Shown here piece by piece: positions 16,494-24,768 of a DNA stretch of 32,374 nt (the stretch's first letter is position 1; each line of letters opens with the position of its first letter). The stretch spans positions 1-32,374 of the forward strand of contig JAKSMI010000011.1 of the NCBI GenBank assembly GCA_024400635.1, given 5' to 3'. The notes under the pieces were generated by a model. That model saw nothing but the letters and a program-made list of their open reading frames with translations. It was not told where the DNA came from and searched no databases. The translations under genes were made by a program, and so were the position numbers. The DNA comes from Bacteroidales bacterium (GTDB lineage: Bacteria > Bacteroidota > Bacteroidia > Bacteroidales > WCHB1-69).

Positions 16494-18155
16494 ATGATGG
16501 AATTCATTCACAATCATCTTACTGTAGCTTTGTTGATAGCGAGCTTGGTCGTCATCATTCCTTTCGTTATCTACTACGTAATTACAGCAAAAAGAGAACA
16601 TCCCAAGGGACTGATTGCCGCGGCTCTCAGCAATATGGGCGAACGTTTCGGCTATTACATTATGAATGCCGTGTTGGTTCTGTTTCTTTGTTCCAAATTC
16701 GGCTTAAAAGACACCCAGGCAACAGCCATTTACTCTGTCTTTTACATGGGCATTTATATTTTGAGTTTGGTCGGTGGTATCATTGCCGACAGAAAACAAA
16801 ATTATAAAGGCACGATTATGGCTGGCTTAATGGTTATGGCATTAGGTTACATCATTTTGGCTATTCCTATTATGTCAACGGCGGGCAACATCGTCTGGTT
16901 ACTGCCTTTAACTTGTTTGGCACTGCTCTTCATTGCCTTTGGTAATGGCTTATTTAAAGGTAATTTACAAGCCATGGTTGGCCAGTTGTACGACAACTTT
17001 GAAGCCGAAGCAGCTCAAAAAGGCGAAGAAGAACTTCGTATTGCCAAGAGCAAACGTGACCCCGGCTTCCAGATTTTCTATGTTTTCATCAACGTTGGTG
17101 GTTTGGTGGCTCCTTTCGTGGCTCCACTGCTTAGACAATGGTGGCTGAATGTTCATAATATGAATTTCAACGCCAACCTTCCCGCCTTATGCCATCAATA
17201 CATCGCACAAGGTGAAGCTATGGGTGCAGATGCTTTGGCAAAATTGAACGACCTCGTAGCCGCTTCTTCTTCCGTTGCCATTGCTCCTGAACAAATTGGG
17301 GAATTCTGCCAAAACTACTTGAACGTCTTTAACTCCGGTGTTCATTTCTCCTTCATCGCTTCCGTTATCGCTATGTTAATTTCTTTAACGATTTTTATCT
17401 GCAAGAAGAAAGCCCTTCCAAATCCTGTAAAAAAAGCTGCCGCTGCCGCTGTTGAATATACACAAGAAGAAAAACAAGCTATGGCAACCGAAATCAAACA
17501 AAGATTGTATGCTTTGTTCGCAGTATTGGCTATCGCCGTATTCTTCTGGTTCTCATTCCACCAGAACGGTACTTCAATGTCGCTATTTGCTCGTGACTTC
17601 GTTGACACATCCGCTATTGCTCCTGAAATCTGGCAAGCTGTTAACCCATTCTTCGTCATCGTCTTGACACCTATCATCATTGTGATTTTTGCAGCCCTGA
17701 CACGCAAAGGCAAAGACATCTCTACTCCACGCAAGATTGCCTTGGGTATGGGTATCGCCGCAACTGCCTATTTAATTATGGCTATTTTCAGCAATATTTG
17801 CGGTTATCCTTCAGCAGAAGAATTCAAAGCTATGCCAGAAGCCCAAGTTGAGGCAGCTAAAGCAGGTTGGTGGATTTTGATTGTTTATTATTTCTTTATG
17901 ACCGTGGCCGAATTGTTCATTTCTCCACTTGGTTTGTCATTTGTTTCCAAAGTTGCTCCTAAACATATCCTCGGTCTCTGTCAAGGTTTGTGGTTAGGTG
18001 CTACCGCAGTAGGCAACGGCCTTTTGTGGCTCGGACCTCTGATGTACAACAAATGGCCTATCTGGCAATGCTGGGCCGTATTTATGGGCGTATGCGTAAT
18101 TTCTATGGGTGTAATGCTCGGTATGGTGAAATGGCTTGAAAGAGTGGCTAAATAA
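16494..18155 (+). CDS. POT/PTR2-family proton-coupled oligopeptide transporter
   Basis: The 553-aa major-facilitator protein has many membrane segments and the POT signature region SNMGERFGYYIMNAVL (46-61), followed by VFYMGIYILSLVGGIIADR. These transporters import di- and tripeptides with protons. The canonical E-x-x-E-R-F motif is present as N47-M-G-E50-R51-F: the first Glu is Asn. I recall this form from other Bacteroidetes members, so it is probably lineage-typical rather than a defect. A charged loop at about 175-195 and a long insertion near 225-280 are seen. Start could be Met1 or Met2. A REP-like element and a strong terminator follow. Confidence 0.9.
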   Translation: MMEFIHNHLTVALLIASLVVIIPFVIYYVITAKREHPKGLIAAALSNMGERFGYYIMNAVLVLFLCSKFGLKDTQATAIYSVFYMGIYILSLVGGIIADRKQNYKGTIMAGLMVMALGYIILAIPIMSTAGNIVWLLPLTCLALLFIAFGNGLFKGNLQAMVGQLYDNFEAEAAQKGEEELRIAKSKRDPGFQIFYVFINVGGLVAPFVAPLLRQWWLNVHNMNFNANLPALCHQYIAQGEAMGADALAKLNDLVAASSSVAIAPEQIGEFCQNYLNVFNSGVHFSFIASVIAMLISLTIFICKKKALPNPVKKAAAAAVEYTQEEKQAMATEIKQRLYALFAVLAIAVFFWFSFHQNGTSMSLFARDFVDTSAIAPEIWQAVNPFFVIVLTPIIIVIFAALTRKGKDISTPRKIALGMGIAATAYLIMAIFSNICGYPSAEEFKAMPEAQVEAAKAGWWILIVYYFFMTVAELFISPLGLSFVSKVAPKHILGLCQGLWLGATAVGNGLLWLGPLMYNKWPIWQCWAVFMGVCVISMGVMLGMVKWLERVAK

Positions 18156-18216
18156 AACTTTCTCTATCTTAAGATTTAGAATTTAAGACTGAAGAATATA
18201 TTTCGAGAAACGACGC

Positions 18217-18294
18217 AGTGAGCGAGTGCATAGACAAAGTTCGCTTTGTCTATGCCGAGCCACAAAGAGTAAAACAAGCATCGCTGCGCTCGCT
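18217..18294. repeat. REP-like intergenic element with a perfect 12-bp hairpin
   Basis: The core is a perfect 12-bp stem GCATAGACAAAG (18228-18239) / CTTTGTCTATGC (18244-18255) with a UUCG tetraloop. Flanks are AGCGAGTGC (18221-18229) and, further on, GCGCTCGCT (18286-18294), which can pair with one G-U and so enclose the inner hairpin. AGCGAG before and CCGAGC after the stem resemble intergenic repeats of Bacteroidales genomes. It sits between the peptide-transporter stop and its terminator. Only one copy is in this window, and no RAYT transposase is seen. Confidence 0.55.
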
Positions 18295-18301
18295 TATTAA
18301 C

Positions 18302-18337
18302 CGAGAAGTGGGATTTTTTCTCACTTCTCGTTTTTTT
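18302..18337 (+). terminator. Strong Rho-independent terminator after the peptide transporter
   Basis: CGAGAAGTG (18302-18310) pairs perfectly with CACTTCTCG (18322-18330); three inner pairs extend the stem to 12 bp around a T5 loop. Seven T residues follow (18331-18337). Confidence 0.9.
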
Positions 18338-18402
18338 ATTTATATAATTTCCTGATTTCATATTCTCCTAATTTCTTAATTAAACAATTCAACAATAATT
18401 CT

Positions 18403-18410
18403 TATTTTTG
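18403..18410 (+). promoter_or_regulatory. Putative -7 box (TATTTTTG) for cstA
   Basis: TATTTTTG matches TAnnTTTG, 21 bp upstream of the ATG at 18432. The in-frame TTG at 18408 lies within the box and is therefore not the likely start. Confidence 0.6.
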
Positions 18411-18431
18411 CAACCTAAAAAACAAGAAATC

Positions 18432-19895
18432 ATGATTAGTTTTTTTACTGGAATTGCGGTTCTCATTTTAGGTTATTTGATATACGGAAAAATTATCGAA
18501 AAGGTTTTCGGCATCAATACACTCAAGCCCACGCCTGCCATCACCAAAGCCGACGATATGGACTATGTCTTGATGAAACCCTGGAAAGTTTTTCTCATCC
18601 AATTATTGAATATTGCAGGTGTCGGACCCATATGCGGTGCCATTATGGGAGCTCGATTCGGCACAGCCTCTTTCTTGTGGATTGTCTTCGGTTGCATTTT
18701 TGCCGGTGCAGTTCACGATTATTTGTCCGGAATGATATCTCTACGACATAAGGGCTGCAGTCTGCCAGAATTGCATGGTCGCTACCAAGGCAATGTCATC
18801 AAACAGATTTTACGAGTCTTCACGCTCATTCTTTTAATCGTCACCGTAGTTTCATTCGTCACAGCACCAGCTCAACTGATAACAAAGAATTTCACTCCGG
18901 GAATGAGCATCTATATTTGGATTGCCATCATTTTCGGTTATTATATCATGGCTACAATGTTACCCATCAATACCATCATCGGCAAGATTTATCCCATTTT
19001 CGGGGTGTTAATCATTGTGATGGCATTGGCGATTGTCATGGCATTCGTCATTTACCAGCCACACATTCCAGAAGTATGGGACGGCTCATTGGTAAATACA
19101 GCCTATACCTCTCAAGGAAATCCTATTTTCCCGCTTCTTTTCATTTCCATTTCCTGTGGTGCATTGTCAGGTTTCCACGCCACCCAATCTCCACTGATGG
19201 CCAGATGTCTTCCCAACGAAAAATACGGACGCCCGATTTTTTTCGGAGCAATGATTGTCGAAGGCATCATTGCCTTGATTTGGGCTGCTGCCGCCGCTTA
19301 CTTCTTCGGACCAGAATCGCCCGTACAAACAGCCGGAGCAAGCGGCCCTGACATGGTAGGCATCATTGCCAATTACTGGTTTCCATCCGCCATTGCAGTC
19401 ATTACCATTTTTGGCGTTATCAGTGCTGCCGTCACCACGGGCGACACCGCCTTGCGCTCAGCCAGACTCATTGCCGCCGACATTTTCCATTTGCACCAAA
19501 AATCTTTGCGCAACCGCCTGCTAATCACCATTCCTTTAATCACCATCTGCACTACGATTTTGGTTATCAATTTAGCACAAACCAATGCCTTTGAAATTAT
19601 CTGGAGACATCTGGGTTGGCTGAACCAAATCTTAGCTGTGGTTACACTTTGGTCCATTACGGACTATTTGGCAATGAGACACAAACACACACGCAAATAC
19701 ACTTATATCATCACCTTGATTCCTGCATTGTTCATCACCATGGTTTGTGCCACCTACCCTTTCATCTTTTTCGGAAACTTTTCCGAGACGGCACCGATGT
19801 TGCCTTATATTGCTGCAGGTATCATCACTTTGATAATTTATTGCATATTCATCAAGATTGTTCATACGCACCGAAATAAGAATTTGAGCAAGTGA
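18432..19895 (+). CDS. cstA: CstA-family carbon-starvation transporter
   Basis: CstA proteins are polytopic inner-membrane transporters; E. coli CstA and its paralogue BtsT import peptides and pyruvate respectively. The 487-aa protein is shorter than the ~700-aa E. coli form and fits the short Bacteroidetes type. Conserved segments are ADDMDYVLMKPWKVFLIQLLNIAG, split here as KPWKVFLIQLL and NIAGVGPICGAIMGARFG, then AGAVHDYLSGMISLRHKG, CGALSGFHATQSP and TTGDTALRSARL. Substrate here is not determined. Its position next to a peptide transporter suggests a nutrient-uptake neighbourhood, but the terminator and its own -7 box make it a separate unit. Confidence 0.9.
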   Translation: MISFFTGIAVLILGYLIYGKIIEKVFGINTLKPTPAITKADDMDYVLMKPWKVFLIQLLNIAGVGPICGAIMGARFGTASFLWIVFGCIFAGAVHDYLSGMISLRHKGCSLPELHGRYQGNVIKQILRVFTLILLIVTVVSFVTAPAQLITKNFTPGMSIYIWIAIIFGYYIMATMLPINTIIGKIYPIFGVLIIVMALAIVMAFVIYQPHIPEVWDGSLVNTAYTSQGNPIFPLLFISISCGALSGFHATQSPLMARCLPNEKYGRPIFFGAMIVEGIIALIWAAAAAYFFGPESPVQTAGASGPDMVGIIANYWFPSAIAVITIFGVISAAVTTGDTALRSARLIAADIFHLHQKSLRNRLLITIPLITICTTILVINLAQTNAFEIIWRHLGWLNQILAVVTLWSITDYLAMRHKHTRKYTYIITLIPALFITMVCATYPFIFFGNFSETAPMLPYIAAGIITLIIYCIFIKIVHTHRNKNLSK

Positions 19896-19977
19896 ACCGC
19901 CCCATCAACGGCAAGGATGTGGAGGCTTCCGTCAAGCAGATAAATTTTTTCAAATGTTAAAAAAAGTTAATTTTTAG

Positions 19978-19996
19978 TATCTTGCATTACAAGGTA
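19978..19996. promoter_or_regulatory. Palindrome upstream of the PadR gene, candidate operator
   Basis: TATCTTG (19978-19984) and CAAGGTA (19990-19996) form inverted arms (6 of 7 matching) around CATTA. The palindrome ends 13 bp before the -7 box at 20010-20017, covering where the -33 element should sit, so bound protein would block the promoter. PadR regulators often repress their own operon through such sites; binding here is inferred. Confidence 0.55.
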
Positions 19997-20009
19997 TTTA
20001 AAAACCATG

Positions 20010-20017
20010 TATTTTTG
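20010..20017 (+). promoter_or_regulatory. Putative -7 box (TATTTTTG) for the padR-pspC genes
   Basis: TATTTTTG matches TAnnTTTG, 23 bp upstream of the PadR ATG. The palindrome at 19978-19996 lies just above it. Confidence 0.6.
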
Positions 20018-20040
20018 CCACGTTTTTAACAACAACAGTT

Positions 20041-20379
20041 ATGGCAATAAATACAGAAAATGCAAAATCGCAAATGCGAAAGGGTTTTTTGGAATATTGT
20101 ATCCTGCTGATTATCGCCAACAAACCCGTTTATGTTTCTGATATCATTAATGAATTGAAAGAAGCTCATCTGATCGTAGTTGAAGGAACTTTATATCCTT
20201 TGTTGTCGCGACTTAAGAGCAGCGGCATTTTGGGTTATCAATGGCAGGAATCTTTGCAAGGCCCTCCCCGAAAATACTATGAACTTACCGAGCAGGGCCG
20301 ACAATTTCTTGCCGAATTGGAAGAAAGCTGGAACGATATCAAGAATGGCGTAGAATTATTAAAAAACAAAAACATATAA
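20041..20379 (+). CDS. PadR-family transcriptional regulator
   Basis: The 112-aa protein is a compact PadR winged helix: MRKGFLEYCILLIIA, the recognition region VVEGTLYPLLSRLKSSG, and the wing GPPRKYYELTEQG, followed by a C-terminal dimerisation helix (FLAELEESWNDIKNGVELL). PadR proteins usually repress neighbouring membrane-stress or efflux genes and respond to small hydrophobic molecules. Here the next gene, 2 bp downstream, encodes a PspC membrane protein, so the regulator most likely controls that operon and itself. The effector is unknown. Confidence 0.93.
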   Translation: MAINTENAKSQMRKGFLEYCILLIIANKPVYVSDIINELKEAHLIVVEGTLYPLLSRLKSSGILGYQWQESLQGPPRKYYELTEQGRQFLAELEESWNDIKNGVELLKNKNI

Positions 20380-20381
20380 AG

Positions 20382-21479
20382 ATGAAAAAGACTGTTTCAA
20401 TCAACTTAGGTGGCATGTCCTTCATCATCGATGAAGATGCTTATCAGATTTTGGATAATTATTTATCTGATATTGAGAAACGCTTTTCTGTAGAAGAAAA
20501 GGAAGAAATTCTAAAGGATGTCGAATCCCGAATGGCAGAACTTCTCTCCTATCAGTTAGGCTCACGGAATGTCGTCGAGACCAAGGATGTTGAAGAAATC
20601 ATCGCTGTCATCGGGAAGCCCGAAGATTTTGGAGATGTTAAAGACGAACAAAAAAAAGAGGAAAACGACAGTAAGGATACTCAAAACTACACTCCTGGAA
20701 GACGCCGCTTATACCGCGATCCGGAAAACAAAGTCATCGGTGGCGTTGCCAGCGGCTTAGCAGCCTATATGAACGTTGGTATTGTTTTGATGAGGCTTAT
20801 CTTTGTCATCCTAATTTTCATCAGTTTAGGATGGGCCATTTTAATCTATTTAATTTTGCTCATTGCCATGCCCGAAGCTAAGACAACGGCGCAGTTATTG
20901 GAGATGCGCGGCATGGAACCTTCGCTGGGAAATATTAACAACTACCATAATAACGATGGCGAAATAAAACCTCAAAAAAGTACGGCACGAAATATACTAA
21001 TATTTATTCTCATGCTCATAGGAATACCCATTGCCATCTTTTTCGCATTAGGATTCATTGGCATTTGCATCGCTATATTTGTTGCTTGCCTCACCCACAC
21101 TCCAGGTGGCTTCGGAAGTTTGACAGATATTGCCCTATTGACCAGTTGTGGCATCTTCTGTCTATGTCCGGTGATTGGAATTACCGTGCTTTGTGTTCGT
21201 GCCATCAGAGGCGAAGGCCGCAAGCATAAATGGGTTGGCTGGACTTTATTAGCTATTTGGATTCTAAGTCTATTCGGCATAATAGGTTTCGCAGTCAAAA
21301 CCTCTGAACCCCAAAACATAGCAAACAGAATTGAACGTTCTATTGAACGCTATACAGAATCGGATGACGATGACTGTGACTGGGTTATCGATATTGAAAC
21401 TTACGACGAAGATTTCGATGACGGGATTGAAATCGAAGGCGAAATAGTACCTGATGACAATGAATCGTTGAAAAAATAA
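20382..21479 (+). CDS. PspC-domain membrane protein
   Basis: The 365-aa protein has a soluble N-terminal part (1-105) with an acidic helix pair. A PspC domain follows at about 107-168 (RRRLYRDPENKVIGG, SGLAAY, then a hydrophobic hairpin). Three or four further membrane segments lie at about 205-315, and the tail is very acidic (DDDDCDW to the end). PspC was named for the phage-shock response, where it acts at the inner membrane with PspB and PspA; those partners are not here. Translationally close to padR (2-bp gap), it belongs to the envelope-stress-like padR-pspC cassette common in Bacteroidetes. The DUF2807 gene follows 119 bp later. Confidence 0.9.
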   Translation: MKKTVSINLGGMSFIIDEDAYQILDNYLSDIEKRFSVEEKEEILKDVESRMAELLSYQLGSRNVVETKDVEEIIAVIGKPEDFGDVKDEQKKEENDSKDTQNYTPGRRRLYRDPENKVIGGVASGLAAYMNVGIVLMRLIFVILIFISLGWAILIYLILLIAMPEAKTTAQLLEMRGMEPSLGNINNYHNNDGEIKPQKSTARNILIFILMLIGIPIAIFFALGFIGICIAIFVACLTHTPGGFGSLTDIALLTSCGIFCLCPVIGITVLCVRAIRGEGRKHKWVGWTLLAIWILSLFGIIGFAVKTSEPQNIANRIERSIERYTESDDDDCDWVIDIETYDEDFDDGIEIEGEIVPDDNESLKK

Positions 21480-21535
21480 AAGAATATTTCTCATTCTGTC
21501 CTCGGACAGATCATAGCTATCACAATATTAAACAC

Positions 21536-21567
21536 TTCCCCTCCGTTATATATGGAGGGGAATTTCT
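21536..21567 (+). terminator. Hairpin after the PspC gene, possible terminator
   Basis: TTCCCCTCC (21536-21544) and GGAGGGGAA (21554-21562) form a perfect 9-bp stem with a 9-nt AT loop, followed by TTTCT. The T run is short, so it may be a partial terminator or processing hairpin between the PspC gene and the DUF2807 gene. Confidence 0.55.
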
Positions 21568-21598
21568 AGAATCAAAACAAAAAATAAAAATATTAATC

Positions 21599-22483
21599 AT
21601 GAAAAAATTACTCTTTACCATCATCAGCATTGTATTATGCTTTGGCATGTACGCACAAACAGTTACCGGAAGCGGCAATATCATCACCAAAAATTATCCA
21701 GTGACAGGATTCAACGAACTTGACATCAGCGTGGCTGCGGATGTCATTTTCACCCAAAGCGATAATTTTGACGTGAAGATTACCACCGACGACAATCTTT
21801 TTGACTACATCGCTGTAAAAATCAAAGATAATGAGCTTACCATCTGCCGAAAAGCAGGAAAGTCTGCAACACAAATTTCCATTGGTGAAAAAGACTTTAC
21901 CATCAATAAACATAATCTCGGCAAAATAAAACCCACCCAACTTGTAATCAAAATAAGTGCTCCCAATTTGGAAGACATCAATTATATCAGTTCGGGGACA
22001 TTCAATTTCAACAATGATTTCACGGGTAACGAACTGAACATGGAAGTAGTTAGTTCTGGGAAAATAACATCATCGAAATCTATATCGGTTAAAAAACTAG
22101 AAATAGAACTCAGCGGTTCGGGAAAGGTTGACCTAAAAAAGGCCAAAATCAACGAATTGGAAATTGGGGTGGCAGGTTCTGGCAATGTGACGTTAAATGG
22201 TACTATTGACAATGCCGACGTTGAAGTTGCGGGTTCTGGCAATGTATTATTAAGCGGAACTTTTGGCGAGGCCGATATTGAAATTGCAGGCTCTGGCAAT
22301 GCCAAAGTCGATGGCACCATCAATCAAGCCAAGGCTGATGTTGCCGGCAGTGGCAGCGTTACATTCGGAACCGTTAAATCGACATTGAAATACGACATAA
22401 TAGGCTCAGGAAATATCATTTATTCTGGCAATCCGTCTATTTCCGGAAATAAGATTGGAAGCGGATCTCTGAAGCATCAATAA
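21599..22483 (+). CDS. Head-GIN / DUF2807 secreted beta-repeat protein
   Basis: The 294-aa product has a Sec signal peptide (MKKLLFTIISIVLCFGMYAQ) and the N-terminal head segment TVTGSGNIITKNYPVTGFNELD typical of this family, given here as TVTGSGNII and FNELDISVAADV. The C-terminal half is a ladder of AGSGN or similar turns about 20 residues apart (AGSGNVTLNGT, AGSGNVLLSGT, AGSGNAKVDGT, AGSGSVTFG), predicting a right-handed beta-solenoid. No enzymatic residues are seen, and family function is unknown. It lies downstream of padR-pspC, as in many Bacteroidetes, suggesting an envelope-related role. No own -7 box is clear. Confidence 0.88.
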   Translation: MKKLLFTIISIVLCFGMYAQTVTGSGNIITKNYPVTGFNELDISVAADVIFTQSDNFDVKITTDDNLFDYIAVKIKDNELTICRKAGKSATQISIGEKDFTINKHNLGKIKPTQLVIKISAPNLEDINYISSGTFNFNNDFTGNELNMEVVSSGKITSSKSISVKKLEIELSGSGKVDLKKAKINELEIGVAGSGNVTLNGTIDNADVEVAGSGNVLLSGTFGEADIEIAGSGNAKVDGTINQAKADVAGSGSVTFGTVKSTLKYDIIGSGNIIYSGNPSISGNKIGSGSLKHQ

Positions 22484-22515
22484 TGGCAAGAACCATTTTC
22501 AGTTTCACCATATAA

Positions 22516-23220
22516 TTACTCTTCCAAAAACTGGTTGCAGAAATCTTCGGCGGCAGCCTGTTCGGCCTGCTTAATGGTAAAACCTAAACCTTCGGCTTTA
22601 GGCTTTCCTTCCACCAAAAGAACCGCCTTATAAAGTTTTTTAGGATACTTTTGGACTTCTGAATGTTCATAATCAACCGCAAGATGCCGTTTTTGCGTAT
22701 AGGCCAACATTTTGCTCTTGAAATTCTTTTCCGTAGTGAAAAGTGATTCCAAATCGAGTTGCATGAGCAGGATGCGTTTAACTAAAATATCCCGTGTCTT
22801 ATCAAAACCTTTATCAAGGAAAATGGCACCAACAACGGCTTCAAAAGCATCTCCATTGGCTGATTTTGCATAGCGACAAGTGCAAGCTTTATCAATCAAA
22901 TCGTCGAAACCCAGACGATAAGCAAGGGCATTGAGATTTTCGCGACAGACGATTTTCGAACGCATTTCGGTCAGTTGACCTTCAGGAAGAGTGGGATATT
23001 TTCTGAACAAATAATCAGCAGTAACGGCTCCCAGAATGGCATCGCCCAAATACTCGAGGCGTTCATTATTCAAGCGTGCCCCAACAGCGTCTTCAGACGA
23101 TGAAGAGCGGTGAGTTAAAGCCATTTTGTACAAATCCAAATGGTGCGGCGAAAAACCGAAAATATTCTTGATAAATTCTTTGATAAGATGCGACTGCTTT
23201 ATTGAATGGGTAAGCGACAT
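22516..23220 (-). CDS. rnc: Ribonuclease III
   Basis: RNase III cuts double-stranded RNA, including rRNA precursors. The 234-aa protein has the signature NNERLEYLGDAIL with Glu53, Glu56 and Asp60, the second metal-ligand pair Asp124/Glu127 (GDAFEAVVGAIFLDKG), and a C-terminal double-stranded-RNA-binding domain (GLGFTIKQAEQAAAEDF). Its ATG shares one base with the fabF stop (TGATG), a sign of translational coupling. It is the last gene of acpP-fabF-rnc. Confidence 0.97.
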   Translation of the reverse strand: MSLTHSIKQSHLIKEFIKNIFGFSPHHLDLYKMALTHRSSSSEDAVGARLNNERLEYLGDAILGAVTADYLFRKYPTLPEGQLTEMRSKIVCRENLNALAYRLGFDDLIDKACTCRYAKSANGDAFEAVVGAIFLDKGFDKTRDILVKRILLMQLDLESLFTTEKNFKSKMLAYTQKRHLAVDYEHSEVQKYPKKLYKAVLLVEGKPKAEGLGFTIKQAEQAAAEDFCNQFLEE

Positions 23221-24470
23221 CAGGGTTTGAATTTTTTATAAAGCAGCGAGACATTATGACCACCGAAACCAAAGGAATTTGACAGTGCCACATTGATTGG
23301 ACGGCATACAGGTTTCATCGGGCAGAAGTTCCAATCTGGCAGAACTTCATCCTTGTTTTCGAGATTGATGGTTGGGGGAGCAATGCTATTATCTATGGCA
23401 AGGATAGAAGCAATGCTTTCGATAGCGGGTGCGGCTCCGAGCATGTGACCTGTCATAGATTTCGTTGAGCTGATAAGTAATTTTTCAGCATGGTCTCCAA
23501 ACAGGTTCTCGATAGCTTTGCATTCCGCCACATCGCCCATTGTGGTGGAAGTTCCATGGGCGTTGATGTAATCAACTTCAGAAGGATCCATTTCCGCATC
23601 TTCCAAGGCAAGTTTCATAGCACGTCGAGCACCGTCTCCATCAGGAAGGGGAGCCGTAATATGGAAAGCATCACAGGTCATTCCACCGCCAATAATTTCG
23701 GTATAGATGTGCGCATTGCGGGCCAAGGCGTGATCCAAATCCTCAAGAATCAACGTGGCAGCACCTTCACCCATGACAAAGCCATCACGGTCACGGTCAA
23801 ACGGACGCGAAGCACGTTTAGGCTCATCGTTGCGCGTTGACAAAGCTCGCATACTGTCGAATCCTCCCACTGTAACTTCATTGATACAAGCTTCAGTACC
23901 ACCCGTCAAGATAGCATCACATCTGCCCATTCGAATATAGTTAAAGGCATCAATGATTGCGTTTCCAGCGGAAGCACAGGCAGCCGAAGTCACATAATTC
24001 ATACCACGCAGTCCAAAATGGATAGCCAAATTGCCGGCGATGGAATCTGCCAAAACTTTGGGCAGCAAAAATGGATTAAAACGGGGAACTCGCCCACTTT
24101 CAATATAGACGGTTGCACTTTCCTGCGAGGACTGAAAACCACCAACGGCAGAACCATAAATGATTCCCAATCGGTGGACATCTTCGACAGCAATATCAAG
24201 TCCGCTGTCATTCCAAGCCTCTTGCGATGCGACAAGAGCATAATGCGAACAAGGATCCATTTTTCTAGCATCTTTATTATTCATAAAGTCTAGGACATTG
24301 AAACCTTTTAATTCGCAAGCAAATTTCGTTTTAAATAAAGATGTATCGAAATAAGAAATAGCATCAGCACCACTCACACCTTTAAGCAAATTGTTCCAGA
24401 AATCCTGAACATTGTTGCCTATGGGCGTGAGTGCACCAATACCGGTAACAACTACTCTTTTTAATTCCAT
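23220..24470 (-). CDS. fabF: Beta-ketoacyl-ACP synthase II
   Basis: FabF condenses malonyl-ACP with acyl-ACP in fatty-acid elongation. The 416-aa length is usual. Catalytic Cys165 lies in SAACASAGNA, with His305 (NAHGTSTTMGD) and His342 (MTGHMLGAAP) plus Lys337. It follows acpP by 28 bp, so the carrier protein and the enzyme that uses it are co-expressed, and its stop overlaps the rnc start by one base. Confidence 0.97.
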   Translation of the reverse strand: MELKRVVVTGIGALTPIGNNVQDFWNNLLKGVSGADAISYFDTSLFKTKFACELKGFNVLDFMNNKDARKMDPCSHYALVASQEAWNDSGLDIAVEDVHRLGIIYGSAVGGFQSSQESATVYIESGRVPRFNPFLLPKVLADSIAGNLAIHFGLRGMNYVTSAACASAGNAIIDAFNYIRMGRCDAILTGGTEACINEVTVGGFDSMRALSTRNDEPKRASRPFDRDRDGFVMGEGAATLILEDLDHALARNAHIYTEIIGGGMTCDAFHITAPLPDGDGARRAMKLALEDAEMDPSEVDYINAHGTSTTMGDVAECKAIENLFGDHAEKLLISSTKSMTGHMLGAAPAIESIASILAIDNSIAPPTINLENKDEVLPDWNFCPMKPVCRPINVALSNSFGFGGHNVSLLYKKFKP

Positions 24471-24498
24471 AAAAAAGAGAAGAGGGGAAAGTCAAAAA

Positions 24499-24735
24499 TT
24501 ACTGTAATTTCGAAGAAATATAGTTAATAGCGTCACCCACAGTGGCAATTTTTTCAGCATCTTCATCAGGAATTTGAACACCGAATTCCTTTTCAAAATC
24601 CATAATCAGTTCAACTAAATCTAATGAATCAGCACCCAAATCATTGGAAAAATTCTTATCAGGGGTAACTTCAGCTGCATCAACACTTAATTTCTCAGCA
24701 ATAATTGCTTGTACTTTGTCAATAATTTCTGCCAT
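24499..24735 (-). CDS. acpP: Acyl carrier protein
   Basis: The 78-aa acidic protein carries the phosphopantetheine site [19 protein letters not shown], with Ser37 the attachment residue. The start was set at 24735 (MAEIIDKVQ) because it matches family N-termini and leaves a reasonable leader from the -7 box; an in-frame ATG at 24741 adds two residues. First gene of acpP-fabF-rnc. Confidence 0.97.
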   Translation of the reverse strand: MAEIIDKVQAIIAEKLSVDAAEVTPDKNFSNDLGADSLDLVELIMDFEKEFGVQIPDEDAEKIATVGDAINYISSKLQ

Positions 24736-24760
24736 AATCATTACTTTTAAAATTATTCTG

Positions 24761-24768
24761 CAAATATA
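24761..24768 (-). promoter_or_regulatory. Putative -7 box (TATATTTG) for acpP-fabF-rnc
   Basis: On the minus strand TATATTTG matches TAnnTTTG and lies 25 bp upstream of the acpP ATG at 24735. The rest of the 24736-24913 gap is very AT-rich and shows no further structure that I can support. Confidence 0.55.

Noticed and set aside
18176..18361. 61-aa minus-strand frame between the peptide transporter and cstA
   Set aside because: It is read through the REP-like hairpin and the terminator, so its sequence is explained by those structures.
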